64,000 bases of DNA from Paulinella micropora (lineage: Eukaryota; Cercozoa; Imbricatea; Euglyphida; Paulinellidae), in NCBI GenBank assembly GCA_019918135.1, contig WBZZ01002847.1, positions 124,001-188,000 of the forward strand. Direction: 5' to 3'. Below are positions 45,815-54,093 of this stretch, piece after piece. Positions within the stretch are counted from its first letter, which is position 1; each line of letters begins with the position of its first letter. The position numbers and the translations under genes were made by a program. A model generated the notes under the pieces. It saw nothing but the letters and a program-made list of their open reading frames with translations. It had not been told where the DNA came from and ran no database searches.

Positions 45815-46768
45815 ATGCAAAAAAGAAAAGCTAGCTCCGAAGCTATCGCGGCCCCCTGGGGCGCCGGTCTGTACTGGGCACGACGCCCCGAGGTAACCGA
45901 CAAGATTTACCAACGGCCTCCGAGCTTTATTCCCTGCTACAAGGGCCGCGCGCTGAACGGGCTGCATGGCTGGCTGGAGGCGGAGGTGTGGCCCCGCGCT
46001 CGGCCTCGAGTCAGGCGTAGGAAGACGACCGCGGCGCAAAACGTTTATCGCAGCTGGCACCGGGCTGTTCGTACGAGCAAAGCGACACGCAGGATCTCTG
46101 CTGGCGGTGCACGGATCGTACGATCGCCTTTTTTTGGGCGCGGCAACGGCGTCGTGGTGGACCAGCAGCTGAACGCGCTGGTGGAGATGGCGCTCAAGGC
46201 CAGGGAGCCAGCGCTGAGCGGGACACTGTGGGCCAAAGTATATGTGATCTGGGACGGGGCGCCCGCTGCCGAGATGCGGCGCTTCCGAGCCAGTCTGGAG
46301 GCTTGCACGGGCCTGCGTTTGGCCGGGGAGCTTCTGTGGCGGCTGCACCCCTTGGCAGCCAGCGCCCTATCTTTTCTGTACGGGCGTTTTGGTCGGCCCG
46401 TGGCCGCGCAGCTTCGGGTGCACACGCCTGGACTGGAGCTGTGCACTCAGATAGACCAGGTCTGGTTTGAAAAGAGGACGGGCACTTTGTGGCTGCTCGA
46501 GATCAAAAAGTCACAGGAGGTGTTTGACAGTGCTCTACCTGGCGCGCCGGCGCTGCGGGGTGTGTCCTGGGCGGGCTGGCCTGACACGCCTATGCACAGG
46601 TTCCTGGTGCAAGCCGCCATGGCCGAGTGGCTGTTTGAGCAGACGTACGAGTGTCGGCTGCGCGTGGCTTCGGCGGTGGTCTGTGTCGGGACCTACGGCG
46701 TGGCCATGCGACCGGTGCCAAGCGCGCTGCTAGCCGGCGCGCGCTCTGCATTTCCACTCCCAACTTAA
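45815..46768 (+). CDS. PD-(D/E)XK nuclease, lambda-exonuclease/alkaline-nuclease-like
   Basis: 317 residues from the ATG at 45815. The active-site pattern is D214 (TQIDQVWF), then LLEIKKS with E229 and K231, the classic D...ExK. The following PMHRFLVQAAMAEWL helix fits the Q-containing helix of lambda-exonuclease and YqaJ-type recombinases. Such enzymes resect DNA ends for recombination; large DNA viruses use them in concatemer processing. The N-terminal 120 residues are basic. Its opposite neighbour is a FEN-like nuclease. Confidence 0.7.
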   Translation: MQKRKASSEAIAAPWGAGLYWARRPEVTDKIYQRPPSFIPCYKGRALNGLHGWLEAEVWPRARPRVRRRKTTAAQNVYRSWHRAVRTSKATRRISAGGARIVRSPFFGRGNGVVVDQQLNALVEMALKAREPALSGTLWAKVYVIWDGAPAAEMRRFRASLEACTGLRLAGELLWRLHPLAASALSFLYGRFGRPVAAQLRVHTPGLELCTQIDQVWFEKRTGTLWLLEIKKSQEVFDSALPGAPALRGVSWAGWPDTPMHRFLVQAAMAEWLFEQTYECRLRVASAVVCVGTYGVAMRPVPSALLAGARSAFPLPT

Positions 46769-46827
46769 TTTCAAAATTTAAAGAATTTATTAACAAAAAA
46801 AAACGAGAAAAAGCGTTGATTGAAAAG

Positions 46828-48252
46828 TCAGTGGGGCGGCCAGCCTGTCAGTTTTTGTAGCCGTTTCTCAATCAGTCGGTACAGTATGTCGCGGCCAGCC
46901 CTAGCCCCCAGCGCCCATTCTGTGATCAACAGGGCTATTTCTAAATTATTAGAGCTGTCGTTGGAGGCGCGCCACGAACTGTTCTCTATCTGTAGGAGAC
47001 GCACGAGCACGTAGTGAGTGAGCGCGCCGAGCCCTGTGGCTAGATAGGCCGCGTGCAGGCTAGGGAATCCGGTCCCGACAGTGTGAGTGCCGCCGCCGTC
47101 CTTGCGCGGGGGGCGGTAACAGGACATAAAACGGCGCTCATTGTTCCTAAACTGTCTGTTGGCCCGCAGCATGCGTCGCAAAGCCTTGAAATCACGCTCC
47201 GGCCCTCGCCGCCGCCCCTGCCTTCCGTCGGGCTGGGGCAGAGGCGGCAGAGGGTCTACGAGCTTCTTGGAAACAGCTCTTGTCAGGCGCAAGAGCCCGT
47301 CGGGCAATTGGGCCAGCGCGTACAAGCTCCAGTAGCGCAGCCCCTTGCCGGCCGAAACGTCCAAATAAGCGCTGCGTGCTGCCCCCCACGCGCTCCAAAA
47401 ACGACGCGCGTCCCAGCCCTGCCAGTAGGGCAGAGCGGCGGCTAGCGCGTCCGGACAGACGGACACCAGGTAGGCAGTCAGGGCGTCTGCATGCCCGCCT
47501 GGCCGCGGGGGCAAATACGAGAAGCAGGCCTCGTCTAGATCCGCCAACAGCACGCGACGCACCGCGCACTCGCCGGCGCTTGCCTCCTTCTGGAGCGCTA
47601 AGAGCACGTTCGAGGCCTTCAAGTCGTGGAAAAAAAACCCCGCTTCGGCCAGCCTCACCAGGTGACGGACCAGTGGTTGCAGCACCTGTCGGCACAGTTG
47701 CGGCGCGGGGAGTGCCGACAGGTGCTGCGCCGCAGGGGCTCCCTCGTTGTCTTCGCCCAATAGGAATTCATCCAAGTCAGTGTCTAGCTTGTCCAGCACC
47801 AGCGCAAAAAAGCTATCTTTCTGTCCCAGTGGGCTAATCTTGCGCCTCTGGTTCCTCGAGTCCCAATCCAAACGCGACTGCATACGCGCCAGTTCCTTGG
47901 CCACGCCCGACTGAGCCTTGTCCGGATGCTTGGCCAACCACTCACGCACACACGCCCGTTCTAGAGCCAAAGCCCCGCGCAAAGGGCTGGCCACTCTCAG
48001 CTCTGTCCCTAGCCTCATGCCACGCCACTGACTACCCGTCGGGTCGTACGTTAGCTTAATCACAACCGACCCGCCCTCGTTGCCAAACACGGAGCCGAAA
48101 GACCCCACGCCGACTAATTCTGCGCCTTCGAGTTCATCTAACAAGTCACTGGTGTCTTGTCGGCCAAGTTCGTACTTGCCATTGTACAGACTGCCTCGGG
48201 TTTCGGGCTTAACTTCAAGCTTTGTCAACACCCGCTCCCACCAAACTTGCAT
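46828..48252 (-). CDS. Viral protein kinase
   Basis: 474 residues from the ATG at 48252 (an upstream extension reads through GA/CT tracts). Glycine loop GVGSFGSVF at residues 48-56, VVIKL with K66, catalytic loop FFHDLKASNVLL with D210 and N215, and metal-binding LADLDEA with D238. All essential residues are present, so it should be active. The C-terminal 200 residues carry a basic region and a helical end. A 16-bp inverted repeat lies at 47679-47728 inside the gene. It is the best-conserved of three kinase-like genes here. Confidence 0.8.
   Translation of the reverse strand: MQVWWERVLTKLEVKPETRGSLYNGKYELGRQDTSDLLDELEGAELVGVGSFGSVFGNEGGSVVIKLTYDPTGSQWRGMRLGTELRVASPLRGALALERACVREWLAKHPDKAQSGVAKELARMQSRLDWDSRNQRRKISPLGQKDSFFALVLDKLDTDLDEFLLGEDNEGAPAAQHLSALPAPQLCRQVLQPLVRHLVRLAEAGFFFHDLKASNVLLALQKEASAGECAVRRVLLADLDEACFSYLPPRPGGHADALTAYLVSVCPDALAAALPYWQGWDARRFWSAWGAARSAYLDVSAGKGLRYWSLYALAQLPDGLLRLTRAVSKKLVDPLPPLPQPDGRQGRRRGPERDFKALRRMLRANRQFRNNERRFMSCYRPPRKDGGGTHTVGTGFPSLHAAYLATGLGALTHYVLVRLLQIENSSWRASNDSSNNLEIALLITEWALGARAGRDILYRLIEKRLQKLTGWPPH
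47679..47728. repeat. 16-bp inverted repeat inside the kinase gene
   Basis: 'gcagcacctgtcggca' (47679-47694) and 'tgccgacaggtgctgc' (47713-47728) are perfect complements with an 18-base loop. Confidence 0.85.
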
Positions 48253-48367
48253 TATTTCTCCCCGTCCTCCTTTGTTTTGTGTGTGTGTTTCTATCTGGAA
48301 AAAAAAAGGAGGGGGGGGGGGAGAAGCTGGGGAGCAGGGGGAAAAAAAACACAGAGGAAGAGAGAGG

Positions 48368-48398
<31 letters not shown>

Positions 48399-48476
48399 GG
48401 AGGGGGGGGGGTGCCCCCCTCCCTCCCTCCCTCCCGTCTCGTTCTCTCTCTTCTCTTTCCCTCCGGCGGGCCACAA

Positions 48477-49223
48477 ATGTGGCAGGGCTTGGCCGCCCAA
48501 GGACAAGACGCGCACAGCCACGCGCACGGCTCTCCGCCGGGCGGGCAAGCGCGGGGCGGAGCCCGTGGGTTTGTGCCCAGGCTCAAGGTTGTTTTTTTGG
48601 GGCCCTCGGGCGCGGGCAAGACCTGCCTGTAGGAAAAGCTGACAGACAACAAGAAGCCCGTCGTCAGCGCGGCGGCGGGGGCTCAGCGGCCGCCCACTGT
48701 GGGCGTTGACTTCAAGCTGTTGCATAAAAAGGTGATCTACGGCCAAGAATACTCGGTGTGTATCTGGGACACGGCGGGGCAAGAAAGGTTTTCGAACATT
48801 GTCCATAACCTGTGGAAGAACGCCGACGTGGCGCTGGTGTGTTACGACCGCAGCAACCCCGCCAGCGTGGCCGACACGCTTGGCCACTGGCTCGGCAGGG
48901 TACAACCGATCCTGCCCGAGCACTGCCAGCTGGTGCTGGTCGGCTGCAAGCAGGACATTGCTCACGCCGACACAACGGCCGCCGTCGCGCGGTACCAGGG
49001 GATTATAGACCAGGCCTTTGCAGACCATTGTTGTACCAGCGCGGTCCGCAGCACGTACAAGGAACTCCAGCAAAAGTTAGATGAGCACCTCGCGCTGGCG
49101 GTGGACAAGCGCCGGGCACTCTGGGGCGATCTGTACTCGGACCCCGCGCGGGAGGGACCGGCGCCTATATCGCTCGCGCGCCCTGCCGAGCCGGCCCTCG
49201 GCGGCTGTTGCGCAGCCCTGTAG
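48477..49223 (+). pseudogene. Rab-family GTPase with an in-frame TAG
   Basis: From the ATG at 48477: P-loop GPSGAGKTCL, then TAG at 48630-48632 (codon 52), then in the same frame EKLTDNKK, TVGVDFK, WDTAGQERF and GCKQD. The C-terminus CCAAL fits a prenylated CaaX. The codons after TAG align with Rab residues, with TAG standing where Rabs have a leucine-like residue. A 39-base GT-AG intron (48628-48666) could remove the TAG but would delete conserved Rab sequence. Options are a nonsense mutation, readthrough, or a base error. TAG also ends this gene, so general recoding is unlikely. Rabs direct vesicle traffic. Confidence 0.75.
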
Positions 49224-49289
49224 TCCTCCATCCCCCCGCTGGCGCGGACTGGAAAAAAAACCTTTGAAGTTGTTATTAATTAAAAACAC

Positions 49290-50829
49290 TTATTTTACTT
49301 TTAAGACTGCGCTGGTACATTCTCTTTGCATGTGCTTGAGCACTAGCTCGCACAACTCTTTTGCCAGGTAGCAGAAAACGTTATGCCTTTCAACCTGGTC
49401 ATCTGGGAGGGTACATAAGATAGAATTATATAAAACTTTGTTTGTTACGTCCTTGTCTCCCACAATTCTGCGCGGAGAGGCTAGCTGGTATTTTCCCTCT
49501 GGGTAATCACCTGCTTTTTCGAGAAGACCGTATCTGAAGAGGTAGGGAAATAAAAACCTATTTTTCTTGTTGTGCAACTCTGTCGCAGGCCACTCTGCGC
49601 CGCCTTCTTGCATATACTGATACCAAACCAAGAAGGGACTGTCTCTGCCCTGCGTCAGAAGGTCTGCGCACCATAAAGCACATACTTGCTTCCTTTTCCC
49701 CACAGAGCCATCTTCGCTTACAACCTCTTTTTGCAACGATTTGGCCACTTGCAACCAGAGTAAGACCCCATTCTCCTTTCCGCCCTCCTCCTCCTCCTCT
49801 CCCTCTGCCTCCTCTCCCTCCTCCAACCACCAGCCACAGTAGAAGCTGATTGCGTTGGTAAACTTGACTACCTCGCTTACACTCGGATTTTTTCTTGGTG
49901 ATTTTTGCAATTTTTGCAGAAAAGGATGCACTTGATCAGATCTTCTAGCATTGACACATACAGGCTTGATGTGGATCATGCGTGTATGGTCCCAGTCTGC
50001 ACATCGGATTGCTTGTATCTCCTTGTTGTACGCATAGCGGCGCCCGCGCGTGTCCAGATAAAGCAAGTGTTCTTTGCTCAACACGTCTCTTTCTGTGGCA
50101 AGGTCCATTAAAAATTGCCGGCGAACCTTTTCCACGACACCCGGATCAGAAAAGGAGAAGTCTTCGCCTGCTACGGGCAGGCAGATGTAGTAGACGGGAT
50201 CCTTTTTTTCAGCGTAGTTTTCTTTAGTGTAGGAAACAAAGGCGCGCAGCACCGGTGATACAAATCCGTTTGTTTCTTTGTGCAACAGCAGCCGGACTCT
50301 TACCTCCCAAAAAATATTGTTGATTTCTTCTGTTGCAGGCTCTGCTTTGTATAAAGTTAACATTTTTTTGAGCAGTACAAAATCTGCATGCACGACAATG
50401 CCCGCAGAGTCCCATTCACCCTTCCGGTGGATAAGCTTTGCCAGGTTTTCTTGGCGGCAGGTTGCTACAGAAAAGTCCAAACTGCCGTCCTTATTTTCAG
50501 GAATCAGGCTTGGGTTAGCCATGTTTACAAATTCTTGCTTTCCAAGGCCTGATATTGGTTCCTTTTCTTCCAAGTTCCACAGATGGTGCTTTTTGCTTGG
50601 AATTCTTTCGTATTTCATGAGTTTGTTCAGTTCTTTGAGAAAACCATTTGCCGTAACTGCCGCTGTTCTGGTCGCAAAAATCCCCTGCGTGGAGTCCCCC
50701 ACGCAGGCGGGTTCCTCTTGAACACGCTTGCCAGTCCCCTACACCTAAAAGCTCATTGTCCAGGTTACTTTCTGCAGGCCCAGAATGGATCGCGCAACTC
50801 ACTGAAGGGTGTTTCTTCCGTCGAAACAT
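49290..50829 (-). CDS. Unknown protein with one intron, 493 residues
   Basis: The long frame 50684-49290 has no ATG near its start. The ATG at 50829 opens a 29-codon exon that joins it in frame through a 58-base GT-AG intron (50742-50685; GTAGGG...ACGCAG). The protein is helical and mixed with an acidic E/G block near residue 310 (GEEAEGEEEEEGG). It is AT-richer than nearby genes. It shares style with the genes at 60246 and 62173, but no family is recognised. Confidence 0.7.
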
Positions 50830-51053
50830 ATCAGCGTGTGGGTGTGTGCGAGTAAGTTGTAGCTAACCTAGAATCTCTTTATAAACACGTATGATAAAGC
50901 TCTTGGGGGGGGGGGAGAGGGAGAGACAAGAGGGGCTATCCCTCTCGGGGAGGGGGGGGGGCCCCGCCCCTCCCTCTCTCCAGCACCTTTTCTTGTAGCA
51001 CACCTCTCCCCCCTCTCCCCTAACCCCTGCCCGACAGACCAAAGTCCATCACG

Positions 51054-51617
51054 ATGTCTCAGTCGCCGCCCAAGGAGGAAAAAAAAAATAAGCCGGCCGT
51101 CACGGGGCTGGACGGCGAAGGAGAGGACGACGAAAATTTGCAGCTGGAGTCCCAAGACAAAAAGTTGTTTCCAGTAGCCAAGAAAGCGGCCCTGATGTCC
51201 CAACTAATCAAAACAATGGTCGAGGGAGACAAAGAAGAGTCAATTATCCCTCTGCCAGAGGTCAAGAGCGACACCCTGTCCCTTGTTGTCAAGTACCTGG
51301 AGCGGCATGTAGCTGACGATAAGCCGCTGGAGATCGAAAAGCCGCTCAGGAGCGCTAATCTGGCAGAGGTAGTCGGCGAATGGGATGCACAATTCGTCAA
51401 TGTCGATCAGCCGACTCTCTTTGACTTGATCCTGACCGCCAACTACATGGACATCAAGCCTCTGCTCGAGCTGACGTGCGCCAAGGTGGCGACAATGATC
51501 AAGGGCAAAACACCCGAACAGATACGCGAGACCTTTAACATCCAAAACGACTTCACTCCAGAAGAAGAATTAGCCGTCCACGCCGAGAACCGCTGGGCCG
51601 AGCAAGAGCAAAAATAG
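51054..51617 (+). CDS. SKP1-like: SKP1-like ubiquitin-ligase adaptor
   Basis: 187 residues from the ATG at 51054. An acidic N-terminal leader precedes a BTB/SKP1 fold: PVAKKAALMSQLIKTMVEG, then IIPLPEVKSDTLSLVVKYLE, then DLILTANYMDIKPLLELTC. The C-terminal helices TPEQIRETFNIQNDFTPEEE and the ENRWAE ending match cellular SKP1, the part that grips F-box proteins. SKP1 links F-box substrate receptors to cullin 1. With F-box/LRR proteins encoded here (17194, perhaps 21815 and 34451), a virus-encoded SCF adaptor set is plausible. An AATAAA follows at about 51645. Confidence 0.9.
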   Translation: MSQSPPKEEKKNKPAVTGLDGEGEDDENLQLESQDKKLFPVAKKAALMSQLIKTMVEGDKEESIIPLPEVKSDTLSLVVKYLERHVADDKPLEIEKPLRSANLAEVVGEWDAQFVNVDQPTLFDLILTANYMDIKPLLELTCAKVATMIKGKTPEQIRETFNIQNDFTPEEELAVHAENRWAEQEQK

Positions 51618-51684
51618 CCGCGAAAGGAACGATTTCGTTGTACTAAATAAAAATCTTAGCTCGCAACCGCTAACGGAATGAAGC

Positions 51685-52146
51685 TTAGTCCTTCTTTAAA
51701 AACACTTGTTGCTTTTCAAGCAGAAATTTCTCCAGGAAAGAATTCCAATCCAATTCCGTTTTTAGGCGCCCTGCTGTCATTTTTGTCTTGAGATTGTCGA
51801 AAGTCAAGCTTTCCATCTCTTTCATATCTACCTCGTCGATTTTCTTCTTGTAAGCTGTAAACACAATGCCCTGCTTGCTGTCCCGTATCAACTCTCGTAT
51901 GAATACTTCAGGCTCGGGATCTACATGATACTTATACTTTTTATAATCTTTTGCCGTCTTGGTGCACCACGCGTTTATTTCCCTGCGCAGATCGTCCAAG
52001 TTCATCACGGGTTCGAACAACTTTTGTTTTCTTTTGCCGCAATATTTGCAAACTATTTGCTTCAATTGCTGCAGCGGCGATGACGACAGAGAAGGGATCC
52101 GCTGCAGAAATTGCGGCTGCAGTGCGCCAGAAGAAGGCGAGGCCAT
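51685..52146 (-). CDS. Small CxxC protein
   Basis: 153 residues from the ATG at 52146. CKYCGKRKQKLFEP near residue 33 is a half zinc site; the rest is charged and helical (LDWNSFLEKFLLEKQQ). The N-terminal CxxC with basic tail resembles the gene at 29854. No family recognised. It converges with SKP1. Confidence 0.65.
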   Translation of the reverse strand: MASPSSGALQPQFLQRIPSLSSSPLQQLKQIVCKYCGKRKQKLFEPVMNLDDLRREINAWCTKTAKDYKKYKYHVDPEPEVFIRELIRDSKQGIVFTAYKKKIDEVDMKEMESLTFDNLKTKMTAGRLKTELDWNSFLEKFLLEKQQVFLKKD

Positions 52147-52368
52147 GGTGTCCAGTCCGCGCTCCTCTTTGCAAAATAAGAGATAGGGGATGGGCTAGCT
52201 TGGCTTCCCAAGCCCTGTCCGAGAGAGAGAGAGGGAGGGGGGGGGGCGCCTCCCTGCACCCCCCTCCCTCTCTTTCCTTTTCACTCTGTTGGAACCCCCT
52301 CCCTTCCCTCCCCCGACTCTCCTCTTGCAACTCAACACAAAAGAAAAGGAGGAAAGTCGGGGGGAGGG

Positions 52369-53196
52369 ATGCGGTCAAGAAGGCAGGCCGTATCCACAAC
52401 CCCTCACGCCTGCGACTGGTGCGCCAGAAATTTTGCGAATTCTGGCAATCTCGCAGAACACGAGCGCCGCGCGCACACGGGCGAGAAGCCCTATGCCTGC
52501 GACGAGTGCAGCAGCAGGTTTGTAGGGTCTGGCGAGCTCACGGATCACAAGCGCCGTGCGCACACGGGCGAGAAGCCTTACGCCTGTGACGAGTGCGACA
52601 GCAGGTTTGCGGGGTCTGGCGAGCTCACCAATCACAAGCGCGTGCACACGGGCGAGAAGCCTTACGCCTGCAACCAGTGCGATAGCAAGTTTGCGCAATC
52701 TAGCAATCTCACTGTGCACAAGCGCGTGCATACGGGCGAGAGGCCTTACGGCTGCGATGAGTGCGACAGCAAGTTTACGACATCTAGCAATCTGTCACAG
52801 CACAAGCGCCGTGCGCACACAGGTGAGAAGCCTTACGCCTGCGACCAGTGCAATAGAAGGTTCGCAGAACTTGGCGAGCTCACAAGGCACAAGCGCCGTG
52901 CGCACAGGCCTTACGGCTGCGACATGTGCGATAGCAAGTTCACGACGGCCAGCTTGCTGGCACAGCACAAGCGCCATGCGCACCCTCTGCGGCCTTACGC
53001 TTGCGATGAATGCCGCAAAAGGTTCGTGACAGCTAGCGGACTCACTATACACAAGCGCCGTGAGCACACGGGCGACAGGCCCCCCCGGAGCTTGTACGAC
53101 AGCCCGAACGTCGACGATGGGGACTCGACAGCTGCGTCTTTTGCGCGCGACTGTGTAGTGCAGCCAATGTTAAAACAAAAACTAACTTTTAATTAA
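52369..53196 (+). CDS. Eight-finger C2H2 zinc-finger protein
   Basis: 275 residues from the ATG at 52369. Eight C2H2 fingers span residues 13-245 with TGEKPY linkers (HACDWC..., YACDEC..., YGCDMC...), most with the H-x3-H or H-x4-H ending. Two linkers (after fingers 6 and 7) are shortened. A 30-residue tail follows. It likely binds specific DNA. The fingers are nearer to each other than to those of 25811, so they expanded separately. AATTAAA follows the stop. Confidence 0.85.
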   Translation: MRSRRQAVSTTPHACDWCARNFANSGNLAEHERRAHTGEKPYACDECSSRFVGSGELTDHKRRAHTGEKPYACDECDSRFAGSGELTNHKRVHTGEKPYACNQCDSKFAQSSNLTVHKRVHTGERPYGCDECDSKFTTSSNLSQHKRRAHTGEKPYACDQCNRRFAELGELTRHKRRAHRPYGCDMCDSKFTTASLLAQHKRHAHPLRPYACDECRKRFVTASGLTIHKRREHTGDRPPRSLYDSPNVDDGDSTAASFARDCVVQPMLKQKLTFN

Positions 53197-53229
53197 AAAC
53201 AACACTCCGTTTCCTCTGCTGTTTCATTC

Positions 53230-53594
53230 ATGGACCGGGCTTCAAAACACTTGCAGTTCCCCCAGCAAACCTTCTCCTGCCTTGCGCGCGGCCTGAACGT
53301 GCTTCTCGGCTAACCTCAGGCAACGAACTGCACTTGGCTGCTGCGACCTTGGCCAGGAGACCCTCGAGAGCGGCTGTTCCGACGAGCGTGTTGGCGCTGT
53401 TGGATTTGAGCTCTAGCCAGACCTCGCCGCCGGACGCTCAGATCCGCGCGGCTGTGTCGTGTCGACCACGGCAAGAAGGGCGGCGACAGGGGGGTCTGGA
53501 TGCTTTGGCCAAAGCTGCAGCGCTAAGCAACGAAGAAGTTAGGGGGTCTGGTTGTCGAGAAGCCGGGGATCTGGCCGGCGGGGGGGTCTGCTAG
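53230..53594 (+). CDS. Possible small spliced protein
   Basis: The frame ending at 53594 is protein-like over its last 80 codons but has no ATG. An ATG at 53230 reaches it through a GT-AG intron of about 100 bases (donor near 53253, acceptor near 53352, with CTAAC before it). Other splice choices also fit. The product would be a small alanine/serine-rich protein of unknown function. Confidence 0.3.
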
Positions 53595-54093
53595 AGATTT
53601 TAATTTAAAACAAATTTGCTTGCGTGGATTCTGTTTGCCGGGTGTTTTTGTTTTCACGATATGTTCACATTGCAAAAAATGCAACGTGCGCAGCGGCCCT
53701 AACCCCGGGCCTTGCACCTCAAAAACAACCCTGCAATATCTCTGTGGCTCGAGTGTGAGATCCGCTTCAATTCCAGGCTCGAGTTGATTCTCACCGACAG
53801 CTTGTGTACCCCGCAGGCCCCGCCGCCGCCTGCAACACTTACTCCCTTTACTTCCCCCCCCCCCCCCCCCCCCCCCCACTCCCCCTTCTCTTCCCACAGC
53901 CCGCTGTGGGGTAGTGAATGGGGGGGGAGGAGGGGAGGGGGTGGAGGGAGGAGGGGGGGGGTGGAGAGAGGTTTTTGTTCTCCTGTGCCTCCTCCCTTCC
54001 GCCCGCTGCACGCAAAGCGCTTTTTGTAACAGGTGTGTGTGAAAAGGTTTGAGAGAGAGAGGTGAACGTGTTAGAGACGATAAGGGACCGCCA
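53595..54093. other. Low-complexity upstream region of the methyltransferase gene
   Basis: About 500 bases with an ATTTAAAA signal near 53604, a long C run (about 53859-53878) and G-rich runs (53920-53970). Weak frames on both strands exist (for example minus 53523-54011), but most of each lies in homopolymer tracts. I call no gene. Confidence 0.5.

Noticed and set aside
48630-48632. TAG recoded as an amino acid across the genome
   Set aside because: TAG ends several genes here, including this same gene at 49221-49223.
48628-48666. 39-base intron that would remove the Rab TAG
   Set aside because: It fits GT-AG but would delete codons that align with conserved Rab sequence, leaving the spacing to switch I too short. 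A true in-frame stop is more likely.
53230-53305. 21-base intron GTGCTTCTCGGCTAACCTCAG
   Set aside because: It has a branch-point-like CTAAC, but removing it does not lead into the protein-like frame, and the size is too small.
53523-54011. 163-codon minus-strand frame
   Set aside because: Half is homopolymer translation and no 3' end signal follows, though a 60-residue part looks protein-like.
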